Positions 17,050 through 25,741 of a DNA stretch of 53,903 nt are shown in pieces. The position numbers and the translations under genes were made by a program. Position 1 is the stretch's first letter. The number at the start of each line of letters is the position of its first letter. Source of the stretch: Pseudomonadota bacterium (GTDB taxonomy: Bacteria; Pseudomonadota; Gammaproteobacteria; Xanthomonadales; Xanthomonadaceae); contig JAEWFT010000006.1 of the NCBI GenBank assembly GCA_023388715.1, positions 1 through 53,903 on the forward strand, read 5' to 3'. Under the pieces are notes generated by a model. It was not told the origin of the DNA and searched no databases. It worked only from the letters and a program-made list of their open reading frames with translations.

Positions 17050-17142
17050 CTAGGCGACCCGCGGGCACGCCGTCAATCAAGGCCGCAAGGCAGATGCGCG
17101 GCAGCGCCCGAAGAGATAGAATTGCCCGCAGCCATATCGGCC

Positions 17143-17170
17143 AAACCCGCGCCAGTACGCGGGTTTTTCT
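17143..17170. terminator. intrinsic-terminator-like hairpin upstream of ndk
   Basis: Perfect 9-bp stem (AAACCCGCG / CGCGGGTTT, six-base loop), followed on the plus strand by TTCT. It lies between the divergent psrA and ndk genes, about 60 bases before the ndk ATG, where no upstream plus-strand gene needs terminating. A TTATCT hexamer at 17172-17177 could be the ndk -10, which would place the hairpin upstream of that promoter. Confidence 0.55.
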
Positions 17171-17226
17171 GTTATCTTCGGGACCGCGAACACAGGATGT
17201 TCCGGCCCGCCACTCTGGAGAATCCC

Positions 17227-17655
17227 ATGGCGCTGGAGCGCACCCTTTCGATCGTCAAGCCCGATGCCGTTGCCAAGAACGTGATCGGCGAAATCTATTC
17301 CCGCTTCGAGAAGGCCGGCCTCAAGGTCGTTGCCGCCAGGATGAAGCACCTGTCCAAGGCCGAGGCCGAAGGCTTCTACGCGGTCCACCGCGAGCGCCCG
17401 TTCTTCGGCGCGCTGGTCAACTTCATGATCTCCGGCCCGGTGATGATCCAGGTGCTGGAAGGCGAGGGCGCGGTGCTGAAGAACCGCGACCTGATGGGCG
17501 CCACCAACCCGAAGGACGCCGCCGCCGGCACCATCCGCGCCGACTTCGCCGACAGCATCGACGCCAACGCCGTGCATGGCTCGGATTCGCTGGAGAACGC
17601 CGCGATCGAGATCGCCTACTTCTTCCCGGCCACCGACGTCTACGCCGGCCGCTGA
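17227..17655 (+). CDS. ndk: nucleoside-diphosphate kinase
   Basis: A 142-residue enzyme starting MALERTLSIVKPDAVAKN. It transfers the gamma phosphate of ATP to nucleoside diphosphates through phosphohistidine H117 (NAVHGSDS). The frame is open to 17044, but this ATG has GGAG at the right distance and the conserved N-terminus. First gene of the ndk-rlmN-pilF-rodZ-like-yfgM-bamB-der run; rlmN begins seven bases after its stop. Confidence 0.97.
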   Translation: MALERTLSIVKPDAVAKNVIGEIYSRFEKAGLKVVAARMKHLSKAEAEGFYAVHRERPFFGALVNFMISGPVMIQVLEGEGAVLKNRDLMGATNPKDAAAGTIRADFADSIDANAVHGSDSLENAAIEIAYFFPATDVYAGR

Positions 17656-17662
17656 TCGTTCG

Positions 17663-18922
17663 ATGAGCGACACCCGCAAGCCCGCCATCGACATCGCCCT
17701 GCTGGGCGAGGGCGGGCCTGCGCCCGCCGCCACGCCGGCCAATCCCGGCGTGGACGGCACCGCCATGGCGGCGGCCCCGGCCGATGCCGCCAGAACCAAC
17801 ATCTTCGACTTCGACCGCGCTCGCCTGGAGCGCTTCTTCGAGGACGAGCTGGGCGAGAAGAAGTTCCGCGCCCACCAGGTGATGAAGTGGATCCACCATC
17901 GCCACGCCACCGAGTTCGCGGACATGACCGACCTCGGCAAGGCGCTGCGCGAGAAGCTGACCGAGCGCGCGGTGGTGCATGCGCCGCAGGTCCTGTTCGA
18001 GAAGACGTCCACCGACGACACCCAGAAATGGCTGCTCGGCATGGATGCCCGCAACGCGATCGAAACCGTGTACATCCCGGACAAGGGGCGCGGCACCCTC
18101 TGCGTGTCCTCGCAGGTCGGCTGCGCGCTCAACTGCGGGTTCTGTTCCACCGCCACCCAGGGCTTCAACCGCAACCTGTCGACCGCCGAGATCATCGGCC
18201 AGGTCTGGGTCGCGGCGCGCGCGCTGGGCAACGTGCCGCACCAGCAGCGCCGCCTCACCAACGTGGTGATGATGGGGATGGGCGAGCCACTGGCCAATTT
18301 CGACAACGTGGTGCGCGCGATGAGCATCATGCGCGACGACCTTGGCTATGGGCTTGCCAACAAGCGCGTGACGCTGTCGACCGCGGGCATGGTGCCGCAG
18401 ATCGACCGCCTGGCGCAGGAGTCGGACGTGTCGCTGGCGGTGTCGCTGCATGCGCCGTTCGACGAGCTGCGCACGCAGCTGATGCCGATCAACAAGAAGT
18501 ACCCGCTGGTCGAGCTGCTGGATGCCTGCGTGCGCTATGCGCTGCGCAAGAAGGGCGAATCCGTCACCTTCGAGTACACCCTGATGAAGGGCGTGAACGA
18601 CCAGCCCGAGCACGCGCGCGCCCTGATCGGGCTGCTGCGCGACTTCGACCGCCGGGTGCAGATGAAGGGCGCGGCGAAGATCAACCTGATCCCGTTCAAC
18701 CCGTTCCCCGGAACCGGCTTCGAGCGTCCAAGCGACGAGGCGATCCGGTCGTTCCAGAAAATGCTCAACAACGCCGGGATGATCGCGCCGGTGCGCCGTA
18801 CCCGCGGCGACGACATCGACGCTGCCTGCGGGCAGCTGAAGGGGCAGGTGATGGACCGCACCCGCCGTTCCGCCGAGCACCGCAAGCGGCTGCAGGCCGC
18901 GGGAGGCCCCGGTGCGGCGTGA
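17663..18922 (+). CDS. rlmN: dual-specificity 23S rRNA/tRNA adenine-C2 methyltransferase
   Basis: A 419-residue radical-SAM enzyme that methylates A2503 of 23S rRNA and A37 of some tRNAs. The iron-sulfur cysteines are C154, C158 and C161 (CALNCGFC), followed by NVVMMGMGEPLANFDNV and the C-terminal FERPSDEAI region. The N-terminus carries an extra ~45 residues, rich in Ala, Pro and Gly, before NIFDFDRARLERFF; an internal start near residue 35 is possible. pilF overlaps its 3' end by 11 bases. Confidence 0.95.
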   Translation: MSDTRKPAIDIALLGEGGPAPAATPANPGVDGTAMAAAPADAARTNIFDFDRARLERFFEDELGEKKFRAHQVMKWIHHRHATEFADMTDLGKALREKLTERAVVHAPQVLFEKTSTDDTQKWLLGMDARNAIETVYIPDKGRGTLCVSSQVGCALNCGFCSTATQGFNRNLSTAEIIGQVWVAARALGNVPHQQRRLTNVVMMGMGEPLANFDNVVRAMSIMRDDLGYGLANKRVTLSTAGMVPQIDRLAQESDVSLAVSLHAPFDELRTQLMPINKKYPLVELLDACVRYALRKKGESVTFEYTLMKGVNDQPEHARALIGLLRDFDRRVQMKGAAKINLIPFNPFPGTGFERPSDEAIRSFQKMLNNAGMIAPVRRTRGDDIDAACGQLKGQVMDRTRRSAEHRKRLQAAGGPGAA

Positions 18923-19727
18923 GGCATGGTTACTGGCGGCCGTGGCTGCCAGCCTCATGGCCAGCGCGTGCAGCCGGCTAGAACGCCTCAGCGTGGTGCG
19001 ACCGACCGCCGAGCGCGGCAAGCACACCCAAGTCGCGCCGACCTATGACGTCAGTGACGCCCGGGGAAGCATGCGCGGGGCCACCGCCGCCGCGCTGGTG
19101 CGCGCGGCCGGCGATCGCCTGCGCCGGGGCGAGCTCGCGGAGGCCGAGCGCCTGGCCAGGCAGGCGCTGCAGGCGGACGCGAAGATGGCCGACGCACACG
19201 CCGTGCTCGGCAGCGTGGCCGAGGCGCGCAGCGACGCAGCGGGCGCCGGCAAGCATTACAAGGCCGCCGCCACGCTGACGCCGCAGGCCGGCATCCACGC
19301 CAACAACTACGGCGCCTGGCTTTGCGCCAACGGCCAGGCCAGCCAGTCGCTGGCGTGGTTCGACCGCGCGCTGGCGGACGCAAGCTACCCGACGCCGCTG
19401 GCCGCGCTGTCCAATGCGGGTAGCTGCGCCTGGCGCGCCCGCCAGCCCGAGCGCGCGGAAGCCAGCTGGCGCACCGTGCTGGCTGCCCAGCCCGACCACC
19501 CCGGCGCGCTTGCGGGGATGGCGAGGATGCAATTCGAGCGCGGCGAGTATCTGCAGGCGCGGGCATTTGCCGAGCGTTGGCTGGCGCTGGCGCCGTTGGA
19601 TGCAGACGGATTGCGACTTGCAGCCGAAATCGAACGAAAACTGGGCGACAACGCGGCCGCGTCGCGTTATCTTTCCAGACTGCAGGGGATTCCGTCCGGT
19701 TCAACACCATCACCGCCCGCGCGATGA
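18912..19727 (+). CDS. pilF: type IV pilus biogenesis/stability lipoprotein PilF (PilW)
   Basis: A 271-residue exported TPR protein. The signal sequence ends in a lipobox-like SLMASAC, and at least four TPR units follow (for example AEAERLARQALQADAKMADAHAVLG). PilF is an outer-membrane lipoprotein needed to assemble the PilQ secretin. The start is a GTG with GGGAGG five bases upstream, inside the rlmN 3' end. Position between rlmN and the RodZ-like gene fits the conserved order. The C-terminal ~20 residues are low-complexity Ser/Pro. Confidence 0.9.
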   Translation: MRREAWLLAAVAASLMASACSRLERLSVVRPTAERGKHTQVAPTYDVSDARGSMRGATAAALVRAAGDRLRRGELAEAERLARQALQADAKMADAHAVLGSVAEARSDAAGAGKHYKAAATLTPQAGIHANNYGAWLCANGQASQSLAWFDRALADASYPTPLAALSNAGSCAWRARQPERAEASWRTVLAAQPDHPGALAGMARMQFERGEYLQARAFAERWLALAPLDADGLRLAAEIERKLGDNAAASRYLSRLQGIPSGSTPSPPAR

Positions 19728-20524
19728 ATTCGAAGCCGTACCCAGATTCCACCCATGAGCTTGCCGGCTGCGGAGAACGGCTGCGCCGTGCGCGCGAGGC
19801 GGCGGGCCTGACCGTCGAACAGGTTGGCGAGCGGCTGCACATGCCGGCGCGCGTGGTGCGCTCGCTGGAGGCCGAGGACTGGTCCCGGCTCGGCGCGCCG
19901 GTGTTCGTGCGCGGCCAGGTGCGCAGCTATTCGCGCATGCTGGGCCTGCTGACCGCGCCGATGATGGACGCGCTGGTCGACGTCGGACCGGTCGAGCCCT
20001 CGCACCTCGTCAGCCGCACCCATACTCCCAAGGCGCAGTGGTGGGCCGAGCAGATCGGCCGCCGCCTGGTGTACATCGTGCTGACCCTTTCGCTGGCGAT
20101 CCCGGCCTGGGTGGCCACCCGCCAGCACCTGTCGACCCCCGGTTCCGTCGCCACACCGCTGGACGTGCCGGCGGATCCGTCGGCCGCGAATGCCGCGCCG
20201 GTGCAGCCGCGCACCGTCGTCGCGTCGATGGCGCCGGTAGCCGCGGCTCAGGTCGCACCCGCCGAGATCGTCATCCGCGCGCGCGACGGGGCGACCTGGC
20301 TGGACGTGGTGGGCGTCGATGGCGCCCCTCTGGAGAAGGGGATGCTGGCGGCCGGCGATGAACGCCGTTTCGCTGCGGTCAAGGTGCGCAGCCTGACCAT
20401 CGGCAATGCGTCGGCGGTGGACGTGGAGCATCTTGGGCGCGCGGTGCCCCTGGAGCGCTTCTCCGCGGCGAACGTTGCGCGCTTTGCGGTATCCTCCGAC
20501 GGCTCGCTGGTCGCCGCCGACTGA
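19724..20524 (+). CDS. RodZ-like helix-turn-helix membrane protein
   Basis: A 266-residue protein with a cytoplasmic Xre-type helix-turn-helix (about residues 13-75; LRRAREAAGLTVEQVGERLHM), one membrane helix (about 115-131), an Ala/Pro-rich linker, and a C-terminal periplasmic domain like the DUF4115 domain of RodZ (IRARDGATWLDVVGVDG). RodZ links MreB to the cell-wall elongation machinery. The ATG overlaps the pilF stop (ATGA). In E. coli the equivalent position is held by rodZ, so the assignment is good, but this C-terminal domain is divergent. Confidence 0.85.
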   Translation: MNSKPYPDSTHELAGCGERLRRAREAAGLTVEQVGERLHMPARVVRSLEAEDWSRLGAPVFVRGQVRSYSRMLGLLTAPMMDALVDVGPVEPSHLVSRTHTPKAQWWAEQIGRRLVYIVLTLSLAIPAWVATRQHLSTPGSVATPLDVPADPSAANAAPVQPRTVVASMAPVAAAQVAPAEIVIRARDGATWLDVVGVDGAPLEKGMLAAGDERRFAAVKVRSLTIGNASAVDVEHLGRAVPLERFSAANVARFAVSSDGSLVAAD

Positions 20525-20601
20525 TCGCCCGCCGATCCGCGGCCCACGCGGGACGCCAATTCCACATCACCTGACCCCGACTGGCGCGGGCAAGAGACAG
20601 C

Positions 20602-21249
20602 ATGGCAATCGACGACGATCTGCTCAACGAGCACGAACAGAGTGAGCGGGTCCGCAACTGGGTACGCAGCAATGCCATGGGCATCCTCGGCGGCATCGCG
20701 GTGGGCCTGGCGCTGATCGTTGGCTGGCAGTGGTGGCAGGGCCGCCAGCTGCAGGGCCAGATGGCGCTGAACGAGCGCTTCGACCAGACCGTGCGCCTCT
20801 ACGCCTCCGGCGCGTTGCCGGACGCCAAGGGCAAAGCGGCGGTGCAGTCGCTGGCGGCAGGCAACCCGACCCTCGGCACGCTTGCCGCGCTGCAGCTGGC
20901 GCGCGCGCAGGTGGATGCCGACCGCACCGAGGAGGCGATCGCCACCCTGCGCGGGCTGGACAAGGTCGATCCCGACCTGCAGCCGGTGGTCAAGGAGCGC
21001 CTGGCGCGGCTGCTGATCGACACCGGCAAGGCCAAGGAGGCGCTGGCGCTGCTGGACGACGAGCGCAACCCCGCGATGCTGGACGTGCGCGGCGACGCGC
21101 AGTTCCTGCTGGGCGACCGCGCCAAGGCGCGCGAGGCCTACCTCAAGGCGCTGGCGCTGGTGGACGTGGGCGATCCACAGCACCGGCTGCTGACCATGAA
21201 ACTCATCGAGGCCGGCGGAAGGCCGCCGCACACCGAGGACAAGACCTGA
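20602..21249 (+). CDS. yfgM: YfgM-like tetratricopeptide membrane protein
   Basis: A 215-residue protein with an acidic N-terminus (AIDDDLLNEHEQSERVRNWV), one membrane helix (about residues 25-43) and a periplasmic TPR-like region. YfgM is an ancillary SecYEG partner that interacts with periplasmic chaperones. Its start codon overlap with bamB (TGATG at the 3' end) and position fit the conserved yfgM-bamB-der block. ispG and hisS, which lie before yfgM in E. coli, are absent. Confidence 0.9.
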   Translation: MAIDDDLLNEHEQSERVRNWVRSNAMGILGGIAVGLALIVGWQWWQGRQLQGQMALNERFDQTVRLYASGALPDAKGKAAVQSLAAGNPTLGTLAALQLARAQVDADRTEEAIATLRGLDKVDPDLQPVVKERLARLLIDTGKAKEALALLDDERNPAMLDVRGDAQFLLGDRAKAREAYLKALALVDVGDPQHRLLTMKLIEAGGRPPHTEDKT

Positions 21250-22430
21250 TGACCCAGGCTTCGCGACACCCCCTGCGCCTGATCGCCGGGGCCACCCTGG
21301 CGGTGGCGCTGCTGTCCGGCTGCAGCACCGTCAAGGACATGTTTAGCGCGCGCAACAAGGACACCGCGGGTGAGCCAACTGCGCTCACGGAGATCGCCCC
21401 CAGCGTGACCGTGGGCCGCCTGTGGACCGCCTCCGCAGGCAAGGGCGATCCGCGGCTGGGGCTCGGCCAGCACCCGGCGATCGCCGACGGTCGCGTCTAT
21501 GCGGCGGCGGTCGATGGTGGCGTGCGCGCCTTTGACCTTGCGACCGGCGCGGTGGCCTGGACGTTCCCGTCCGACCTGCGCCTGAGTGGCGGACCGGGCG
21601 TCGGCGATGGCCTCGTCGTCGTTGGCGGGCTGGAGGGCGACGTCGTCGCCCTGGACGCTGCCACCGGGGCGCAGAAGTGGACCGCGAAGGTCGGCAATGA
21701 AGTGCTGGCGGCGCCGGCGATCGGCGGCGGACTGGTCTTCGTGCATTCCAATGATGGCCGCCTCACCGCGTTTGACGCCGGCAGCGGGCAGCGCCGCTGG
21801 TTCTACAGCGCGGACATGCCCGCGTTGACGGTGCGCGGCAATGGCGGCGTTGCCGTCGGGCCGGGCATCGTGCTGCTGGGCAGCGACAACGGCAAGGTGA
21901 CCGCGTTGAATGCGGCCGATGGCAGCCCGTTGTGGTCGATCCCGGTGGCAGAGCCGGAGGGCCGCAACGAGCTGGAGCGCATGGCCGACGTCGACGGCGC
22001 GCCGGTGCTGGACAACACCGTGCTGTTCGCGACCAGCCACAAGAACAAGACGGTGGCGATCGACGGCCCCAGCGGCCAGCTGATGTGGAGCAGCGACAAC
22101 GGCGGTGCGCGCGGCCTCGGCCTGAGCAATTCCGCGGTGGTGATCAGCGATCGCCAGGGCAACGTGGTCGGGCTCGATCGCAACACCGGCGGCGCCCTGT
22201 GGACCCAGCCCGGGCTGCTCAACCGCAATACCAGCGCGCCGGCGGTGCAGGGCGACTACGCCGTGGTGGGTGACCTCGATGGCGTGGTGCACTGGCTGCG
22301 GCTGAGCGACGGCGCGTTTGCCGCCCGTCAGAAGCTGGGGGGCGCGATCGTCGGCCAGCCCGTGGTCTCCGGCGGCATCGTCGTGGTGCAGACCACCAGC
22401 GGCCAGCTCGCCGCCTTTTCGCTCCAGTAA
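21249..22430 (+). CDS. bamB: outer membrane protein assembly factor BamB
   Basis: A 393-residue lipoprotein with lipobox LLSGC (C25) and an eight-bladed PQQ-like beta-propeller; repeats of the form AATGAQKWTAKV, DGSPLWSIPV and NTGGALWTQP recur. BamB is an accessory of the BAM complex that inserts beta-barrel proteins into the outer membrane. It starts at the yfgM stop, so the two are coupled, and der follows after a terminator-like hairpin. Confidence 0.95.
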   Translation: MTQASRHPLRLIAGATLAVALLSGCSTVKDMFSARNKDTAGEPTALTEIAPSVTVGRLWTASAGKGDPRLGLGQHPAIADGRVYAAAVDGGVRAFDLATGAVAWTFPSDLRLSGGPGVGDGLVVVGGLEGDVVALDAATGAQKWTAKVGNEVLAAPAIGGGLVFVHSNDGRLTAFDAGSGQRRWFYSADMPALTVRGNGGVAVGPGIVLLGSDNGKVTALNAADGSPLWSIPVAEPEGRNELERMADVDGAPVLDNTVLFATSHKNKTVAIDGPSGQLMWSSDNGGARGLGLSNSAVVISDRQGNVVGLDRNTGGALWTQPGLLNRNTSAPAVQGDYAVVGDLDGVVHWLRLSDGAFAARQKLGGAIVGQPVVSGGIVVVQTTSGQLAAFSLQ

Positions 22431-22464
22431 GCCCGCTCGCCGGCCCCACGGGCTGGCACCCATG

Positions 22465-22494
22465 CGCGGCCCCGGCTACCCTGCCGGGGCCGCG
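22465..22494 (+). terminator. hairpin between bamB and der
   Basis: An 11-bp stem (CGCGGCCCCGG / CCGGGGCCGCG, eight-base loop) followed by TCGTTT, 34 bases after the bamB stop. Probably ends or attenuates the ndk-bamB transcript. Confidence 0.65.
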
Positions 22495-22541
22495 TCGTTT
22501 CCGTGACGGTTGTTCCGCGCCCCGGGCGCAAAGGTTGATTG

Positions 22542-23942
22542 ATGCTGCCCCTCGTCGCCCTGGTCGGGCGCCCCAACGTCGGCAAGTCCACGCTGTTCAA
22601 CGCGTTGACCCGCACCCGTGACGCCCTGGTCCACGACCAGCCCGGCGTGACCCGCGACCGCAATTACGGCGTCTGCCGCCTGGTGGAGGACCGGCCGTTC
22701 GTGCTGGTCGATACCGGTGGCATTGCCGGCGAGGACGAGGGCCTGGCGGGCGCGACCGCGCGGCAGTCGCGTGCGGCCGCGGAGGAAGCCGACGTCGTGC
22801 TGTTCGTGGTCGACGGCCGCGAGGGCGACTCCGCGCTGGACGACGAGATCCTGCGCTGGCTGCGCAAGCTGTCCAAGCCCACGCTGCTGGTCATCAACAA
22901 GTCCGACGGGATCGACCAGCGCACGGTCGAGGCGGAGTTCGCGCGCTACGGCTTCGCCGAACCGCTGCTGGTGTCGTCCGCGCACCGCACCGGCATCGAC
23001 GACCTGCTGGACAGCACGCTGGAGCTGCTGCCCGCGCAGGGCTCCACCGAGACCCTGGACCAGGATCCGGAGCGCGTGCGAATCGCGTTCGTCGGTCGCC
23101 CGAACGTGGGCAAGTCCACCTTGGTCAACCGCATCCTGGGCGAGGAGCGGATGATCGCCTCCGAGGTGCCGGGAACCACGCGGGACTCGATCGCGGTGGA
23201 CCTCGAGCGCGATGGTCGCAAGTACCGGCTGATCGACACCGCCGGGCTGCGCCGCCGCGGCAGGGTGGAGGAGGCGGTCGAGAAGTTCTCGGTGGTGAAG
23301 ACGCTGCAGGCGATCGAGCAGTGCCAGGTCGCCGTGCTGATGCTGGACGCCACCGAAGGCGTCACCGACCAGGACGCCACCGTGCTCGGTGCGTGCCTGG
23401 ATGCGGGCCGCGCGCTGGTCATCGCGATCAACAAGTGGGACGGGCGCACCGATTACGAGCGCCAGCAGGCCGAGGCGCTGGCCGAGCGCAAGCTGAGCTT
23501 CGTCGAGTGGGCCGAGCGCGTGCGCATCTCGGCGCTGCACGGCTCGGGCCTGCGCGAGTTGTTCAAGGCGATCCATCGCGCGCACGCCTCGGCCACGCGC
23601 GAGTTCAGCACCGCGGAAGTGACCCGCGCGGTCGAAGCGGCGTATGCCGCCAATCCGCCGGCCACGGTGCGAGGCCACGTTGCCAAGCTGCGGTTCGCCC
23701 ACCCGGGCGGCGAGAGCCCGCCGACCTTCATCATCCATGGCACCCGGCTGCGGACGCTGAGCCCGAGCTACCAGCGCTACCTCGAGAACTTCTTCCGCAA
23801 GCGCTTCAAGCTGGTCGGCACGCCGGTGCGCTTCATCTTCCGCGAGGGCAGCAATCCCTACGAGGGGCGCAAGAACGTGCTGACGGACCGCCAGGTCGCG
23901 CGCAAGCAGCGGCTGCTGCGGCACGTCAAGCGCGGGAAGTGA
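22542..23942 (+). CDS. der: ribosome biogenesis GTPase Der (EngA)
   Basis: A 466-residue protein with two tandem GTPase domains, each starting with GRPNVGKST (near residues 8 and 187), with DTAGL and NKWDG motifs, and a C-terminal KH-like domain. Der helps mature the 50S subunit. I use the ATG at 22542, which has AAGG upstream; a TTG one codon earlier is less likely. Its stop overlaps the mobA start (TGATG). Confidence 0.97.
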   Translation: MLPLVALVGRPNVGKSTLFNALTRTRDALVHDQPGVTRDRNYGVCRLVEDRPFVLVDTGGIAGEDEGLAGATARQSRAAAEEADVVLFVVDGREGDSALDDEILRWLRKLSKPTLLVINKSDGIDQRTVEAEFARYGFAEPLLVSSAHRTGIDDLLDSTLELLPAQGSTETLDQDPERVRIAFVGRPNVGKSTLVNRILGEERMIASEVPGTTRDSIAVDLERDGRKYRLIDTAGLRRRGRVEEAVEKFSVVKTLQAIEQCQVAVLMLDATEGVTDQDATVLGACLDAGRALVIAINKWDGRTDYERQQAEALAERKLSFVEWAERVRISALHGSGLRELFKAIHRAHASATREFSTAEVTRAVEAAYAANPPATVRGHVAKLRFAHPGGESPPTFIIHGTRLRTLSPSYQRYLENFFRKRFKLVGTPVRFIFREGSNPYEGRKNVLTDRQVARKQRLLRHVKRGK

Positions 23943-24517
23943 TGCTGCCGGCGGACCAGCTGACCCTTGGCCTGCTGGCCGGTGGACGCGCGACCCGCCT
24001 GGGCGGTCGCGACAAGGCGTGGTTGCAAAGAGACGGCGTCCCGCAGGTGCTGCGCCTGGCCCGGCGCTTCGCGGGCGAGTGCGGCGCGGTGCTGGTCAGC
24101 GCCAATGCCTATCTCCCCCGCTACGCGGACGCGGGCCTGGTCGCGCTGCCCGATGCCACGCCGGGGCTGGGGCCGCTGGGAGGGCTCGAGGCACTGGCGC
24201 GGGCATGCCGCACGGCGTGGCTGCTGACGCTGCCCGTGGACGTGGTGGATGCCAACGACTGCCTGCCGCGCACGCTGGCAAGCGCGGGGGGGGATGGCGC
24301 GGTGGCCCGCGACGCCGACGGCCTGCAGCCACTGGTCGCGCTGTATCGGGTCGCGGCGCTGCGCGCTGCCGTTGCCGCGGCCATCGCGAATCGCGACTAC
24401 GCCGTGCAGGCGTTGCAGCGTCGACTTGGCCTCGCGGAGATCGCCTTCGCCGGCTTCCGCTTCGGCAACCTCAACACCCCGGAGGACCTGCGCGCCGCAG
24501 GCATAGCGCATGACTGA
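23942..24517 (+). CDS. mobA: molybdenum cofactor guanylyltransferase
   Basis: A 191-residue nucleotidyltransferase that attaches GMP to molybdopterin to form MGD for DMSO-reductase-type enzymes. The N-terminal GTP site is LLAGGRATRLGGRDKAWL, then LPDATPGLGPLGGLEAL and a central LPVDVVD. The N-terminal motif is slightly atypical (GRAT for the common G-x-G-x). It is coupled to der upstream, and moeA starts before its stop (eight-base overlap). Confidence 0.92.
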   Translation: MLPADQLTLGLLAGGRATRLGGRDKAWLQRDGVPQVLRLARRFAGECGAVLVSANAYLPRYADAGLVALPDATPGLGPLGGLEALARACRTAWLLTLPVDVVDANDCLPRTLASAGGDGAVARDADGLQPLVALYRVAALRAAVAAAIANRDYAVQALQRRLGLAEIAFAGFRFGNLNTPEDLRAAGIAHD

Positions 24518-25724
24518 CTTCCCGACCGGCGTCTCCTTCGACGAGGCGCTTGCGCTGCTGGCGAGTGTCGCCGAGGCCCGGCGCCTGCCCCTGGAGCAGG
24601 TCGCCATCGCGCGCTGCCATGGGCGCGTGCTGGCGCGGGATATCGTCGCGCCGATCGCGCTGCAGCCATTCGACAACAGCGCGATGGACGGCATTGCCTG
24701 CCGCCACGCCGACCTGTCCGCAACCTCCGACACCGTATTGCACCTGGTCGGCGAGCAGTACGCCGGTCGCGCGCTTGGCCTGCGCGTGGACGCCGGCGAA
24801 TGCATCCGGATCACCACTGGCGCCCCGATGCCCGCGGGCGCGGATACCGTGGTGATGCGCGAACAGCTGCAGGTGCAGGGCGATGCGATCACCGTGCCGG
24901 CGGGTGTCCGCGCTGGCGCCAACGTGCGCCGGGCGGGCGAGGACGCGCAGCCGGGCGATCCGGTGCTGGCCGCAGGCACCCGGCTGGATGCGGTGCAGGT
25001 GTCGCTGGCGGCCTCGCTGGGCCTTGCCAGCCTGCCGGTGTCGGCGCGGCCCACGGTGGCGGTATTCACCACCGGCGACGAACTGGTGGAGCCGGGCGCG
25101 TCGCTGCAGCCCGGCGAAATCTACAACTCCAACCGCGAGCTGCTGATGGGGCTGCTGCGCGCGGAAGGACTGGAGCCGGTCGCGTGGCCGACCCTGCCGG
25201 ACGATCCCGGCAGGCTGGCGGTCACGCTGGGGGACGCGGCGGCGAGTTTCGACGTGGTGATCACCTGCGGCGCCGTCTCGGCCGGGGAGAAGGACCACAT
25301 CCCCGCGCTGCTGCGGGCGCATGGCCAGGTCCACTTCTGGAAGGTGCGGATGAAACCGGGGATGCCGCTGCTGGCGGGGCAGTGGGGCCGGGCCCAGTTC
25401 CTCGGGCTGCCCGGCAACCCGGTCTCGGTGCTGGCCACCTGGCTCGCGCTGGGGCGCACGCTGGTCGATGGCCTGCAGGGTCGCGACGCGCGTCCCCGTC
25501 GATACGCCAGGCTGGAGACCGCGATCGCGAAGTCGCATCCGCGCCGCGAATTCGTGCGCGGGCGCCTGCGATGGGGCGCGGACGGCGCACTGTACGTCGG
25601 TCCCAGCGCCGCCACCGGCTCCCACCGGCTGCGCGCGTCCGCCGAGGCCGATGCCTTGCTGGTGCTGGTGGACGGGCCGGTGGCGCTGGCCGAAGGGGAC
25701 GTCGTCGAGGTGTTGCCGTACTGA
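24510..25724 (+). CDS. moeA: molybdopterin molybdotransferase
   Basis: A 404-residue enzyme that inserts molybdate into adenylated molybdopterin. Family landmarks in order: PFDNSAMDG near residue 51, TTGAPMPAGADTVVMRE near 107, FTTGDELVEPG near 190, ITCGAVSAGEKDHIP near 250, and LPGNPVSVLATW near 300. Full length. It lies between mobA and the rhodanese/ThiF gene, forming a cofactor-assembly operon; the early genes moaA-moaE are not in this window. Confidence 0.95.
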   Translation: MTDFPTGVSFDEALALLASVAEARRLPLEQVAIARCHGRVLARDIVAPIALQPFDNSAMDGIACRHADLSATSDTVLHLVGEQYAGRALGLRVDAGECIRITTGAPMPAGADTVVMREQLQVQGDAITVPAGVRAGANVRRAGEDAQPGDPVLAAGTRLDAVQVSLAASLGLASLPVSARPTVAVFTTGDELVEPGASLQPGEIYNSNRELLMGLLRAEGLEPVAWPTLPDDPGRLAVTLGDAAASFDVVITCGAVSAGEKDHIPALLRAHGQVHFWKVRMKPGMPLLAGQWGRAQFLGLPGNPVSVLATWLALGRTLVDGLQGRDARPRRYARLETAIAKSHPRREFVRGRLRWGADGALYVGPSAATGSHRLRASAEADALLVLVDGPVALAEGDVVEVLPY

Positions 25725-25729
25725 TCGGC

Positions 25730-25735
25730 GATACT
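25730..25735 (+). promoter_or_regulatory. -10-like hexamer before the rhodanese/ThiF gene
   Basis: GATACT lies six bases before the ATG of the next gene, with no Shine-Dalgarno sequence between. It could be an internal promoter giving a leaderless transcript. No clear -35. Confidence 0.3.
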
Positions 25736-25741
25736 GGCGGC

